A stretch of DNA of 64,000 nucleotides from Pannonibacter sp. SL95 (lineage in GTDB: Bacteria > Pseudomonadota > Alphaproteobacteria > Rhizobiales > Stappiaceae). Made by a program: the position numbers and the translations under genes. The number at the start of each line of letters is the position of its first letter. Within the stretch, counting starts at the first letter, position 1. The notes beneath the pieces were generated by a model. The model searched no databases, was not told the DNA's origin, and saw nothing but the letters and a program-made list of their open reading frames with translations. The stretch covers positions 558,001 through 622,000 of the forward strand of contig NZ_JAPPRC010000006.1 in NCBI RefSeq assembly GCF_026672425.1, written 5' to 3'. Of the stretch, positions 16,886 through 26,309 are shown piece by piece.

Positions 16886-17059
16886 TCAACCGATCAGCGT
16901 TGACAGCATCATGCTCGCAGAAACCATGATCAGCGCGACGCCGGAAAACAGCAGCGTGTTTTCACGAAGCGGGAAATTCGATGCCTGAAACTGGTTCGAT
17001 CTGCAGTGTCCGGCAAGATGCACGACTTCGATCTTGCTCTGATTGCGGCTGCTGCGCAT
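16886..17059 (-). CDS. Small hypothetical membrane protein
   Basis: A possible 57-residue protein convergent with fixS. The N-terminal half is polar and basic (MRSSRNQSKIEVVHLAGH). The C-terminal half is a hydrophobic segment, LLFSGVALIMVSASMMLSTL, long enough for one membrane helix. A GGAGC ribosome site lies 6-10 nt before the ATG. I do not recognise the family. The gene is short and supported only by the ribosome site and the membrane-like end. Confidence 0.4.
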   Translation of the reverse strand: MRSSRNQSKIEVVHLAGHCRSNQFQASNFPLRENTLLFSGVALIMVSASMMLSTLIG

Positions 17060-17595
17060 GACTTGCTCCAGATACCTGTTGAAGCGGACATCCGTATTTT
17101 TCCCGCTCTTGCAGTCCCTGTTGTAGGCCGGATTTTTGAAAGGGCAGTTAAGTCATATCGCTGTAATGTCTTAATCTGCGGAAACTTTACCGACTGTTAA
17201 ATTCTGTCGCGACAACTTTAGAACAAATCGGCAGTTCTGATCTAAGGCATTGAATTCAATAAGAATCTATTCGAGTGACGCAAGCTGGCACGCCCTCGAT
17301 GAACACCGATCCATGAGGGTCGAAGACGGCCGCAGGCTGGTGATTGATCGAAAATGGCAGTCAGCGGCCTTCGTTGACGTCAATTCCTTACCGAAAGCCG
17401 GCCTCGCGTTAACACCTCCAAACGCACGCTCATCGGGCATTGCCGACGCGGCCTGGTATGAGCATTGAAAACCGCTGACTTGCGTGAACGGATCGCTTTC
17501 CTGGACCGCGAAAGTCGCCGGATCGCAGGAAAGCTTGCACTAACCCTCTTTTCACCGTTTCCTGTTTAGGATCTGCCTCACATTTGGAGGTCCCG
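17060..17595. other. 536-nt region without a confident gene
   Basis: The stretch around 17085-17280 is clearly more AT-rich than its surroundings. A 72-codon frame from a TTG at 17250 to 17468 has an AAGG 5 nt upstream but no recognisable domain and is not called. The last 50 nt should hold the promoter of the response regulator gene. No RNA gene or repeat was seen. Confidence 0.4.
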
Positions 17596-18150
17596 GTGAG
17601 CGTCGATCTGGCATCGCTGACATTTTTGCTCGTTGAGGACAGTGCGTACATGCGCACGATCCTGCGCACCATGCTGCAGGGCTTCGGGGCCCGGCGGATC
17701 GTCGAGGCGGAAGATGGTGCATCCGGGCTCGAGGCCATGGACCGCGCAAATCCTGATGTGCTTATTCTGGACTGGGTCATGCCCATTCTCGACGGCGCAG
17801 ACATGGTGCGCATGATCCGCACCTCCAACAATCCTTTCGCCTACATCCCGATCATCATGGTGACTGGCCATACCGAGCGCAGCCGCATCATCGAGGCGCG
17901 GCGACTTGGCGTTCATGAATTGCTGTCAAAGCCGATCTCGGCCAAGGCGCTTTATCAGCGGGTCTCGAACGTGATCATGAACCCGCGTGACTTCGTGAAG
18001 ACGCCGAGCTACTTCGGTCCGGCGCCGCGTGAAATTCGCAACCGTCAGAAGATCTGGCAGGGTGGCGTCCGGCCGCCAGAAACGCGTAAGCCTGCCGACA
18101 CTCCGCCGGCCGATGCGGGCGACGCTACGGAAACCCTGGCGATCGGCTGA
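17596..18150 (+). CDS. CheY-like response regulator with a proline-rich tail
   Basis: A 184-residue protein. Residues about 5-130 form a receiver domain: acidic pair in LLVEDSAYMRTIL, phospho-acceptor Asp in VLILDWVMPILDG, switch Thr in IIMVTGHTE and Lys in LLSKPIS. The rest has no DNA-binding domain; it contains FGPAPREIRNRQKIWQGG and a low-complexity Pro/Ala-rich end. The V-DW-MP pattern and FGPxPR(x)R segment recur in alphaproteobacterial receiver proteins of unknown output, so protein-protein signalling is likely. It begins at a GTG preceded by TTGGAGG. No cognate kinase is adjacent. Confidence 0.8.
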   Translation: MSVDLASLTFLLVEDSAYMRTILRTMLQGFGARRIVEAEDGASGLEAMDRANPDVLILDWVMPILDGADMVRMIRTSNNPFAYIPIIMVTGHTERSRIIEARRLGVHELLSKPISAKALYQRVSNVIMNPRDFVKTPSYFGPAPREIRNRQKIWQGGVRPPETRKPADTPPADAGDATETLAIG

Positions 18151-18161
18151 GCGTCCGCGCT

Positions 18162-18374
18162 TCAGGCTGCCAAGGCAGCGAAGGGCCGGACCGGGACCGG
18201 TGGGAGCGCCTTGCGGCGCTCGAAATCGCTCAGGAAATCCTGGATAAGATCGAGGTCGACAGCGTAATTGCTGATCAAGTGGCGCATCAGGCTCTTCGAT
18301 GGAAGATGCCCGTATCCCTCCACCGCTGCGTAGAAACCGTCCAGAGTATCGATGCGCTTCAGCAATTCCACCAT
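18162..18374 (-). CDS. Hypothetical protein (70 aa)
   Basis: A small soluble protein, MVELLKRIDTLDGFYAAVEG at the start, with a mostly helical middle (SLMRHLISNYAVDLDLIQDF) and a Pro/Ala tail. The ATG at 18374 is chosen because an AGGAGA ribosome site lies 6-12 nt upstream; a GTG at 18440 would extend it by 22 basic residues. It is convergent with the preceding response regulator gene, with only 11 nt between the stops. I do not recognise the family. Confidence 0.6.
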   Translation of the reverse strand: MVELLKRIDTLDGFYAAVEGYGHLPSKSLMRHLISNYAVDLDLIQDFLSDFERRKALPPVPVRPFAALAA

Positions 18375-18520
18375 GGCAAGTCTCCTGATTTGCCGATGGG
18401 ACAATTTTCCGCGCTTATGGTTAATGGTCAGTGAATGCACCTGTCATTTTCGTCAATTCACGTAGGGGTCGGTATTTGCCGGCTATGTGAATGATTGCAT
18501 GTGCGCATGTACTTTACCCC

Positions 18521-19927
18521 TCAGGATAGAAACCAGCGCCGGGCATTGCCGTAGCAAACGTCCCTGATGAGGCCGTCCGCAAGATCCCGGTCGTTGGGCA
18601 TGTGTCCCTGTTCGATCCAGTTTCCGACCATGTTGCAGAAAAGACGGCGGAAATACTCGTGCCGGGGGAAGGAAAGGAACGAGCGGCTGTCGGTCAGCAT
18701 GCCGACGAAAGTGGAGATAAGACCCATCTGGGCAAGCTGGGTCATCTGGCGCTCCATGCCGTCGAGCTGGTCATTGAACCACCAGCCGGATCCGGCCTGG
18801 ACCTTGCCCGGAACGCTGCCGTCCTGGAAGTTGCCGGCGGTCGTCACGATCACCTCATTGCGTGTCGGATCAAGGGCATAGAGGATGGTCCGGGGCAGCG
18901 AGCCGGTCCTGTCGAGCCGGTCGAGCAGCGCATTCAGCTCTGCCGCGATCGGACGGTCCGCGATGGAATCGCCGCCGGCATCGGGGCCGAGCTGGCGGAA
19001 GAGGGCGGTGCGGTTGTTGCGGGTGGCGCCGATGTGCAACTGCATGACCAGCCCGCGGGCAGCATAGGCACGGCCGAGGCCGACCAGCACCGCGCCGTGG
19101 AAATCGGCAATCTCGGTCTCATCAAGACTTTGATTTGCAAGGCGTTTTGCCAGGATACCATCGAGCCGTGCCGCACCGCAGTCGGCGCCGGCGCGCAGGA
19201 TCTCGATGCCGTGGTCGGTGGCGACGCAGCCGGCGGCAACGAAGTGATCGAGGCGGGCGATAAGCGCGCCGGTCAGATCCTCGAAGTTGCGGATCGGATG
19301 GCCGACGACGGATGCCAAGCGATTGATGTAGCTCGGGAAACCGTCCAGCTCGATCTTGAAGGCCTTGTCCGGCCGGAAGCTCGGCACCATGCGGAAGCCG
19401 AGGCTCGGATCGTCCTTGAGGGCGATGTGGTGCTCAAGGCTGTCGCAGGGGTCATCGGTGGTGCCGACCAGCTCGACCTTCATCTGCCTGAGGAGGCCGC
19501 GGGCGGAGTGGCTGGACTTGCCAAGTTCGGCGTTGGCGGCGTCCCAGATCGCGGAAGCGGACCCGGAATTGAGCACGGCTCCTGACAGTCCGAAGTAGCG
19601 GGCGAGCTCCAGATGGGACCAGTGATAGAGCGGATTTCCCAGCAATTTCGGCATGATAGCTGCGAAGGCATCATACTTCTCGCGGAAATCTGCCTCGCCG
19701 GTGATGCGCCTTTCGTCAATTCCGGCCCACCGCATCGCGCGCCACTTGTAGTGATCTCCTTCCAGCCAGATGCGCCCGAGACTGTCCCAGGTGGTGTCCG
19801 CGGCGATCTGATCGGGCGGCAGGTGGTTGTGATAATCGATGATCGGCAGACCGCTGGCGACCTCATGGTAGAGGCGGCGGGCGGTGGGGGTGGCGAGCAG
19901 GAAATCGGGGCCGAGGAAGGGCTGCAT
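18521..19927 (-). CDS. uxaC: Glucuronate isomerase
   Basis: A 468-residue cytoplasmic enzyme converting D-glucuronate to D-fructuronate (and galacturonate to tagaturonate), the first step of hexuronate catabolism. The amidohydrolase-like barrel opens with ARRLYHEVASGLPIIDYHNHLPP, where the H-x-H metal motif is visible; further metal and substrate positions are in MQLHIGATRNNR and LYALDPTRN. Length is typical of UxaC. It is the last gene of the leftward operon dctQ-dctM-GH31-uxuB-uxaC, 24 nt after uxuB. Confidence 0.95.
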   Translation of the reverse strand: MQPFLGPDFLLATPTARRLYHEVASGLPIIDYHNHLPPDQIAADTTWDSLGRIWLEGDHYKWRAMRWAGIDERRITGEADFREKYDAFAAIMPKLLGNPLYHWSHLELARYFGLSGAVLNSGSASAIWDAANAELGKSSHSARGLLRQMKVELVGTTDDPCDSLEHHIALKDDPSLGFRMVPSFRPDKAFKIELDGFPSYINRLASVVGHPIRNFEDLTGALIARLDHFVAAGCVATDHGIEILRAGADCGAARLDGILAKRLANQSLDETEIADFHGAVLVGLGRAYAARGLVMQLHIGATRNNRTALFRQLGPDAGGDSIADRPIAAELNALLDRLDRTGSLPRTILYALDPTRNEVIVTTAGNFQDGSVPGKVQAGSGWWFNDQLDGMERQMTQLAQMGLISTFVGMLTDSRSFLSFPRHEYFRRLFCNMVGNWIEQGHMPNDRDLADGLIRDVCYGNARRWFLS

Positions 19928-19951
19928 TGTCAGGAGGCCTTGGCGAAACTG

Positions 19952-21436
19952 TCAGGAGAAGAGGGCGGTCAACGAGGCGCGGACGCCCTGTTCACGCAAG
20001 CGGCAATAGCTGTCGAAAACGGCCGAGCGGAACAGCGGATCGGCAGCGAGCTCTGGCGGGAAAACTTCCGAAAGTTCAAGCATCGCAGAGACATAGCCTG
20101 CGCCATCCGGAACAGCGGCGATGATCTCGGCAAAGCGCGGCGCCATCGGGTCATTGACGGGAAGCGGCTGGCCGGCCTCGTCACTGCCCCTGACATAAGC
20201 CATCCAGCCGGTGACAGCGAGCGCCAGCAGCGGGAAGGCTTTGCCGGCATCGAGATGCCAGCGGATCGAGGCCAGCAGGCGCTGCGGCAGTTTCTGTGAG
20301 CCGTCGTTGGCGATCTGCGTCGTGCGGTGCTTCAGCCGGCTGTTGCTGAAGCGGGCCAGAAGTTCGTCAGAATAGACTTTGAGATCAATGCCTTGCAGGC
20401 CGCTCAGGGTCGGAGCCTGCTCGCTCATCATCAGCCGTCCTGCGGCTGCGGCAAAGAGCGGATCGGCCATGCAGTCCGAAATCGTCGCCTTTCCGGCCAG
20501 CGCGCCAAGATAGGCGAGGAAGGAATGCGAGCCATTCAGCATGCGCAGTTTCATTGCTTCGAAGGGGGCTACATCCGCGACAAACTGTGCGCCTGCGCGG
20601 ACAAAGTCCGGTCTTTTTGCGACAAAATCATCCTCGATCACCCACTGGCGGAACGGCTCGCAGACAATGCCGTTGATGTCGTCCGATCCGATCTCGCGCA
20701 GCAGCTGTTTTGACGGCTCGTCGAGGGCGGGAACGATGCGGTCGACCATGGTCGAGGGGAAGGTGCAGTGCCGGGCGATCCAGACGGCCAGATCTTCGTC
20801 CAGCGCCTTGGCATAACCGATGATCGTCGCCCGGGTCACCGCGCCGTTGTGCGGCAGGTTGTCGAGCGGCAGCACGGTGACGCCGGCCAAGCCGCTGTCG
20901 CGCCGCAGCCGGAGACCTTCGACGATGACGCCGATGGCGGTGCCGGGCTGGCGGGGGGAGGCGAGGTCGGCAACGATGCCGGGATGGGCCGTGTCGAGAG
21001 CGCCCGAGCGTGAGCAGTAGCCCTTCTCGGTGATGGTCAGGCTGATGATCGACAGGTCCGGATGGACGAAGTGGCCAAAGAGCGCCGGAAGTCCGTCTCG
21101 GGCCGGATGGCAGGTTGCGACCAGACAGTCGATGCGCCGGGCCGCGATGCCGGCATCGTCGGCGGCGGCAACCCAGAAGCGTCGGTCGGTTGCATCGAGG
21201 GCCGTGAGCTCCTCAGCGCCGGAATTGAGGCGCACTGCGACGAGGCCCCAGTCGGCAGCCTCACCGGGACCAGCCTGGTCCAGTGTCTCGTCGAGGATCG
21301 AGCAGAGGAAGGCGCGGGCGAAGGCGCCGAAGCCGAAATGCAGGATGCGCGGCTTCAGCATCTGGCGGTCATAGGTCGCGGTCTTGACCCGTACGACCTG
21401 TGTCACCTCGGGAGCAGCGGGAGCGGAAACGGACAT
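19952..21436 (-). CDS. uxuB: D-mannonate oxidoreductase (fructuronate reductase)
   Basis: A 494-residue NAD-dependent enzyme of the mannitol dehydrogenase family that reduces fructuronate to D-mannonate, the step after UxaC and before UxuA. The N-terminal Rossmann fold has ILHFGFGAFARAFLCS. The C-terminal domain has the catalytic helix region KLRMLNGSHSFLAYLGALAG, with the family K-x5-N-x2-H pattern. The ATG at 21436 is preferred to one at 21502 because it has an AGAGG site and does not overlap the upstream glycosidase gene. Mannitol or altronate specificity is possible by sequence alone, but the neighbours argue for uxuB. Confidence 0.9.
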   Translation of the reverse strand: MSVSAPAAPEVTQVVRVKTATYDRQMLKPRILHFGFGAFARAFLCSILDETLDQAGPGEAADWGLVAVRLNSGAEELTALDATDRRFWVAAADDAGIAARRIDCLVATCHPARDGLPALFGHFVHPDLSIISLTITEKGYCSRSGALDTAHPGIVADLASPRQPGTAIGVIVEGLRLRRDSGLAGVTVLPLDNLPHNGAVTRATIIGYAKALDEDLAVWIARHCTFPSTMVDRIVPALDEPSKQLLREIGSDDINGIVCEPFRQWVIEDDFVAKRPDFVRAGAQFVADVAPFEAMKLRMLNGSHSFLAYLGALAGKATISDCMADPLFAAAAGRLMMSEQAPTLSGLQGIDLKVYSDELLARFSNSRLKHRTTQIANDGSQKLPQRLLASIRWHLDAGKAFPLLALAVTGWMAYVRGSDEAGQPLPVNDPMAPRFAEIIAAVPDGAGYVSAMLELSEVFPPELAADPLFRSAVFDSYCRLREQGVRASLTALFS

Positions 21437-21452
21437 GGACTTGACCTCTGCC

Positions 21453-23861
21453 TCAGGCACGGGGAACGGGACGAGCGACGCCTGAGGCGATGGGTTCGCC
21501 ATTCAGGATCAGGGGACGGGTTTCGCCGGAGGGAAGAAGGAAGCTGGCGTCTGCCCAGGCCGGATCATGCCGCCCGCTGCGGGAGACGTCGAGACGGATC
21601 TCGGACGCGGTCGAGGTGAGGGCAAGGCGAATGAGGGCGTGGTTGCCGTCGAGCGCATCGACGGCAAAGCCGTCATCGCCATATTCGAGGCTGACACCGG
21701 TCGCGGTGCCCGGGGCAGGGAAGAGGGCGTAGGTGCGGGACGTGTCCCGGGCGGCCTGGGCGCGATTGAGATCATCGGCCAGCGGCAGCACCGCGCCACC
21801 ACGGACGAAAAGCGGCATGGAGGCGAGCGTCACCGGCAGGGTGACAGTGGTGCCGCCCGCATGCCAGCTGCCGGCCCAGAAGTCCCACCAACCGGTGTCG
21901 TTCTGCGGCAGGTAGACGGTGCGCTCGGTCACGCCGGGATCGACCACATTGGCGACCAGCAGATCGCGGCCGATCAGGAACTCGTCGCATTCCTCGAAGG
22001 TGCGCGGGTCGTGTTCATGGTCGAGGAAGGTCGGCCGCAGCATCGGCTCGTCGGCCGTCACGGCCTGGTGCAGCGCGGTGTAGAGATACGGCAGCAGCCG
22101 GTAGCGGAACTTGATCGCTTCGCGGATGAGCGGCGTCACGTTCGGATACATCCAGGGCTCGTTGACCGTGTGGTCGTCGTTCCAGGAATGGATGGTGAAG
22201 CGCGGATGGAAGATGCCGTTCTGCACCCAGCGGACGAAGAGTTCCGGATCGGGCTTCGGGCCGGCAAAGCCGCCAACGTCGTGGCCGATGTTGTAGAGGC
22301 CGGAGAGTGACATCCCGAGACCCATGCGGATGTTGTAGCGGATCGTCTCCCAGGCGGTGTAGTTGTCGCCGGTCCAGGTCTGGGCGTAGCGCTGCAGGCC
22401 AGGCGCGCCGGAGCGCGAAATGAGATAGGGGCGGGTGTCGGGCTGGTGCGCCACCTGCACTTCATGGCTGGCGCGGGTCATCAGCACCGGCAGCAGCGGC
22501 CGGATCAGGCCAACGTCGATCTCCTCGCCAAAGCCGTGGCAGCGGGCATAGTTGTCCCAGACCTCGAACTCGTTGTTGTCGTTCCAGGTCGAGTTGATGC
22601 CGTAGCGCAGCAGCTTGTCGGCGATGTTGCCCTGCCACCAGGCGATGGTCGCCGGGTTGGTGAAATCGAGGTTCGAGCCCTCGTCATCCCAGAAGACGGA
22701 GCGGGACGGGACGTCGCTCTCGCTGTCTTTGATGAACAGGTCGCGCGCGGCGACGTCCTGGTACATTGGATGGTCCTGCAGCAGGCAGGGCTTGATGTTG
22801 GCAGCCAGATGCAGGCCGGCGCCCGCAAAGGTGGCGGCGAGACCCGCCGGATCGGGCACCTTGGCGCTGTTCCAGGTGAAGACGTAGCGCTTGGCACCGA
22901 TGGACGAATAGCCGGAGGACAGCTGGAAGCTGTCACAGGGAATGTCGTGTTCGTCGACGAGCCGGACAAAGCCTTCGAGCTGCTCCTGAGCATTGGGGGC
23001 ATCGGTGTAATGCATGGTCGAGCCGGAGTAGCCGAGGCTCCACAGCGGCGGGAATGCGGTGCCGCCGGTCAGGCGGACATGATGTTTGACCGCGTCCAGA
23101 ACCGAAGGTGACCAGCGCATGTAGTAGTCGAGATCGCCATCCTCGGCGCGATAGGTGCGGTAGGGCTTGTGGTAGTTGTCCAGCTCATTGCCCAGATCGA
23201 ACCAGCAGCCGGCCAGATTGTCGTAGAAGACCGAGAAGGTCCCGGCATCGGGCGTGCGGGTGATGGTGACGGGGATATGCTTGTAGAGCGGATCGGTCGA
23301 GCGCGCGTCATAGCCCATGGCATCGAGATTGCGCATCTCGTAGCGGCGGCGGGAGCGCTCCAGATCGCCAGCCTTCTCGCCGAGGCCATAGACCTTCTCA
23401 CCCTTGCGGCGATTGAGGTAATGGGCGTGGGCGTGCGACTTCACGTCCAGCATGTAGGCGCCGGTCGGGCGATCCTCGGCGAAGACCAGGAACCGGCCAT
23501 CAGCCTGACGGGCCTCCCAGACGAAGGTCAGGGGCGCGGTGATGGTCAGCCGCAGGTCATCGGTGGAGAGAACGAGCCCGGCCTCGCCACGGTCCTCGAC
23601 GGTGAAGGGCGGGCAGGCAAAGCCGGACAGGTCCAGCCGCGATCGGCCCTCCCAGGCAACGTCGGCGGGCGCTGCCGTGCCTTCAGCCTTTGGCGCAACA
23701 GACCAGGATCGGCCGAGGCGGAACTGGCCATCCTTGCGCAGGACAACACGGAAGAGCTGCGGTTCGAGGACGAATACGGCGAGGAGGTGACGGTTCTCGA
23801 CCAAGAGCTCGATGCCGGTGTCAAAGGTCCGGGCGAGGCGGAAGGAGTGCAGCGTCTTCAT
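21453..23861 (-). CDS. GH31 family alpha-glycosidase (alpha-xylosidase/alpha-glucosidase type)
   Basis: An 802-residue glycoside hydrolase. Family 31 landmarks are the subdomain LWSLGYSGSTMHYTD, the nucleophile motif in NSTWNDNNEFEVWD (W-N-D-x-N-E), the acid/base region NIGHDVGGFAGPKPDPELF, and RWVQNGIFHPRFTIHSWNDD. It ends in beta domains typical of GH31. No signal peptide is present, so it acts on an imported oligosaccharide in the cytoplasm. It sits between the TRAP transporter and the uronate genes, which suggests a substrate with an alpha-linked sugar attached to, or next to, a uronic acid. The exact sugar cannot be read from sequence. Confidence 0.85.
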   Translation of the reverse strand: MKTLHSFRLARTFDTGIELLVENRHLLAVFVLEPQLFRVVLRKDGQFRLGRSWSVAPKAEGTAAPADVAWEGRSRLDLSGFACPPFTVEDRGEAGLVLSTDDLRLTITAPLTFVWEARQADGRFLVFAEDRPTGAYMLDVKSHAHAHYLNRRKGEKVYGLGEKAGDLERSRRRYEMRNLDAMGYDARSTDPLYKHIPVTITRTPDAGTFSVFYDNLAGCWFDLGNELDNYHKPYRTYRAEDGDLDYYMRWSPSVLDAVKHHVRLTGGTAFPPLWSLGYSGSTMHYTDAPNAQEQLEGFVRLVDEHDIPCDSFQLSSGYSSIGAKRYVFTWNSAKVPDPAGLAATFAGAGLHLAANIKPCLLQDHPMYQDVAARDLFIKDSESDVPSRSVFWDDEGSNLDFTNPATIAWWQGNIADKLLRYGINSTWNDNNEFEVWDNYARCHGFGEEIDVGLIRPLLPVLMTRASHEVQVAHQPDTRPYLISRSGAPGLQRYAQTWTGDNYTAWETIRYNIRMGLGMSLSGLYNIGHDVGGFAGPKPDPELFVRWVQNGIFHPRFTIHSWNDDHTVNEPWMYPNVTPLIREAIKFRYRLLPYLYTALHQAVTADEPMLRPTFLDHEHDPRTFEECDEFLIGRDLLVANVVDPGVTERTVYLPQNDTGWWDFWAGSWHAGGTTVTLPVTLASMPLFVRGGAVLPLADDLNRAQAARDTSRTYALFPAPGTATGVSLEYGDDGFAVDALDGNHALIRLALTSTASEIRLDVSRSGRHDPAWADASFLLPSGETRPLILNGEPIASGVARPVPRA

Positions 23862-23971
23862 GGGAACTCCGCAAGGCGGTGCAGCGCCAAGCGGTGAGCG
23901 CTGCAGGATCGGAATGGGTCAGGATGCGGCAGACAGCAGGCACCGCGGATGCGTGCCTGCTGTCATTGAGG

Positions 23972-25279
23972 TCAGCCGCCGTAGCCGAGCAGCCAGCGCG
24001 GCAGCGCGAGGCTGAGGTCCGGCACGTAGGTGATGAGCAGCAGCACCGCGATCTGCATCGCGATCATCGGGATGAGCGGCTTGATGACACGGGCAATCGA
24101 CACCTTGGCAACGGAACAGCCGACGAACAGGGCCGAGCCGACCGGTGGCGAACAGATGCCGATGCAGAGGTTGAAGGTCATCATGACGCCGAAATGCACC
24201 GGATCCATGCCGAGATCCTTGACCACCGGCAGGAAGATCGGCGTGAAGATCAGCAGCGCCGGCGTCATGTCCATGAACATGCCGACAATGAGCAGGGCAA
24301 TGTTGATGATGAGCAGCAGCACAAGCGGATTTTCCGACAGGGCTAGCAGCGCGTCCGATACGGCGTAGGGAATGTCAGCGAAGGCCATCGCCTTGGACAT
24401 GGCAATGGAACAGCCGATCATCAGCAACACGATGGACGTGGTCACGGCCGAGTCCAGGAAAATGGACGGCAGGTCCTTCAGCTGGATTTCACGGTAGATG
24501 ACCAACGCCAGGAACAGGCTATAGACGACCGCGATGGCGGAGGCTTCCGTTGCGGTGAAGACGCCACCGATGATGCCGCCCATGATGACGATAATCAGGC
24601 TGAGCGGCAGCAAGGCATCGATCGTCTTGGCAATGACCGTGCTGAAGCTGGGGCGCGGAGCGACCGGATAGCCACGCTTCTTGGCCATGATTCCGGCGAC
24701 GATCATGATGCCGAGGCCCATGAGAATACCCGGGACATAGCCAGCAACGAACAGCGCCGCGATGGACGTGCCGCCGGAGATCAGCGAGTAGACGATGAAG
24801 GTGGTGGACGGCGGGATCAGCAGGCCGGTGGGGCAGGAGGCGATGTTGACGGCCGCCGAGTATGCCGGATCGTAGCCTTCCTTCTTCTGCAGCGGGGCCA
24901 TGACGCCGCCAACCGCAGCCGCGGCCGCGACCGCCGAGCCCGAGATGGCGCCGAACATCATGTTGGCGAGGACGTTGCAGTGGGCGAGTGAACCCGGAAG
25001 GCGGCCACCCAGAACCTTGGCGAACTCGATGAGGCGCAGGGCGATGCCGCCCCGGTTCATGATGTTACCGGCCAGGATGAAGAACGGAATGGCGAGCAGG
25101 GTGAAGCTGTCGAGACCCGAGGCGATCTGCTGCGCCGTGATGAAGATCGACTGGTCGACCGTCATGAACAGGGCGAAGGTCAAGACCGAGGCGATGCCAA
25201 TGGCATAGGCGACGGGGACGCCCAGAACCATGAAAAGGCCGAAGGATCCGAACAGGACGAATGCGCTGAAGAGTTCCAT
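23972..25279 (-). CDS. TRAP transporter large permease DctM
   Basis: A 435-residue membrane protein with about twelve hydrophobic segments. It is the cation-coupled transport subunit of a tripartite ATP-independent periplasmic importer. Typical segments are GVPVAYAIGIASVLTF, IPFFILAGNIMNRGGIA, MFGAISGSAVAAAAAVG and IGICSPPVGSALFVG. It lies 12 nt after the small permease gene and is followed by the GH31 gene. With the divergent binding-protein gene it forms one transporter, probably for glucuronate or a glucuronide. Confidence 0.93.
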   Translation of the reverse strand: MELFSAFVLFGSFGLFMVLGVPVAYAIGIASVLTFALFMTVDQSIFITAQQIASGLDSFTLLAIPFFILAGNIMNRGGIALRLIEFAKVLGGRLPGSLAHCNVLANMMFGAISGSAVAAAAAVGGVMAPLQKKEGYDPAYSAAVNIASCPTGLLIPPSTTFIVYSLISGGTSIAALFVAGYVPGILMGLGIMIVAGIMAKKRGYPVAPRPSFSTVIAKTIDALLPLSLIIVIMGGIIGGVFTATEASAIAVVYSLFLALVIYREIQLKDLPSIFLDSAVTTSIVLLMIGCSIAMSKAMAFADIPYAVSDALLALSENPLVLLLIINIALLIVGMFMDMTPALLIFTPIFLPVVKDLGMDPVHFGVMMTFNLCIGICSPPVGSALFVGCSVAKVSIARVIKPLIPMIAMQIAVLLLITYVPDLSLALPRWLLGYGG

Positions 25280-25290
25280 GGGTTCGTCCC

Positions 25291-25815
25291 TCAGTCCAGG
25301 GGGCCGCCGGCCGGGGCTTCGGCGTCAGCATCGATGGGATGAATGCGTCCGGAGACGAGGCCTGCTGCAAACTCGAGGCAGTAAAGCACCATCATGATTC
25401 CGGCGAACGGTACCGCGCCGTAGACATAGCCCATCGGCAGACGCAGGGCGGGGGAGAGCTGGCCGGTTGCGAGCGTTTTCTGCACCAAGGTCGTGCCGCC
25501 ATAGACAAGCACGACGGCCGAGAAGAGACCGACCAGCAAGGTGACAAGCAGGGCAAGCCAGCGGGCCCTGTCCGGTCCGGCCAGATGCAACAGGATGTCG
25601 ATGGCCAGATGCTTGCGCTGGCCGAGCGTGTAGGCAGCACCGATCAGGCCGACCCACATGAACAGAAACCGGGCGAGTTCGTCGGTCACTGTGCTGGGAG
25701 CATTGAGGACGTAGCGCGAGAAGACCTGCCAGACCACGCAGGCGACGAGCACCGCGAAGACGGCGGCAATAAACACACCCAGCGCGTGGTCGACGCGGGC
25801 TTTCAGTGCATGCAT
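25291..25815 (-). CDS. TRAP transporter small permease DctQ
   Basis: A 174-residue protein with four membrane segments, pairing with DctM. The family pattern VFSRYVLNAPSTVTDELARF followed by LGQRKHLAIDILLH is clear. The ATG at 25815 is selected for its GGAGG site; an upstream in-frame start at 25932 adds a non-homologous polar stretch. It is the first gene of the leftward hexuronate operon and faces the divergent binding-protein gene. Confidence 0.9.
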   Translation of the reverse strand: MHALKARVDHALGVFIAAVFAVLVACVVWQVFSRYVLNAPSTVTDELARFLFMWVGLIGAAYTLGQRKHLAIDILLHLAGPDRARWLALLVTLLVGLFSAVVLVYGGTTLVQKTLATGQLSPALRLPMGYVYGAVPFAGIMMVLYCLEFAAGLVSGRIHPIDADAEAPAGGPLD

Positions 25816-26309
25816 GAGCGCATGTCCTCCACTTCGGAGCCGTCTGCCGGAGCAGCGCCCCTGTTTCCTCCCCGAACCTTGCGGTTCGGCCCCGGTTCCG
25901 GATTGGTTGACCAGAACGATGCCCGACGGCATCCGGTCAGCTTATGGGCAGTCCGATTCTTCCGGAACGACAAATCGGCTCTGAATGCAGGCGCAGACTC
26001 GTGATTTTGGTCGGCAACGTCAGGGTGGCGCACCGCGACCGAGCAAGCAAGCGCAGTCACTGCCGGGAGCACGCTCCCTGTCAGCGCCCTAGAGAATGCG
26101 CATTTTCAAAAATTGGTCAACCAATTTTCAAAACTGGTTGACACAGGGCCGTGTTTGGCGAAGTCTCTGGTCGCAAGCCGAGCCAGGAGTGATCGGCCAA
26201 TTCGTCCGGACCGGTGATCCGCCCGCCCGCCCCTGACCCGATCTTGCGAGGTCACGCGGAGAGGGCAGGCGCGTAAGGTCCGGGTCTGGATCATCGGGAG
26301 GAATTTGAC
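25816..26309. other. Divergent regulatory region of the glucuronide locus
   Basis: A 494-nt gap between dctQ (leftward) and the binding-protein gene (rightward). It carries the UxuR-like operator at 26111-26126 and, just after it, a half-site CTGGTTGAC that overlaps a TTGACA hexamer (26138-26143), a plausible -35 element for the rightward promoter. No gene is supported here. Confidence 0.6.
26111..26126. promoter_or_regulatory. UxuR/ExuR-like operator
   Basis: Palindrome with 7-bp arms AATTGGT/ACCAATT and a 2-bp spacer. It closely resembles the E. coli ExuR/UxuR consensus (AAATTGGTATACCAATTT). It lies between the divergent uronide operons, and a GntR/FCD repressor is encoded in the rightward operon. 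A second partial site follows at about 26133-26143. Confidence 0.75.

Noticed and set aside
17250-17468. 72-codon frame starting at a TTG
   Set aside because: Weak start, no domain, and location in an AT-shifted intergenic stretch; too little support for a gene call.
21453-23861. GH31 enzyme as a sulfoquinovosidase
   Set aside because: It is longer than YihQ-type enzymes, I could not see the sulfonate-recognition motif, and no sulfoglycolytic genes are present.
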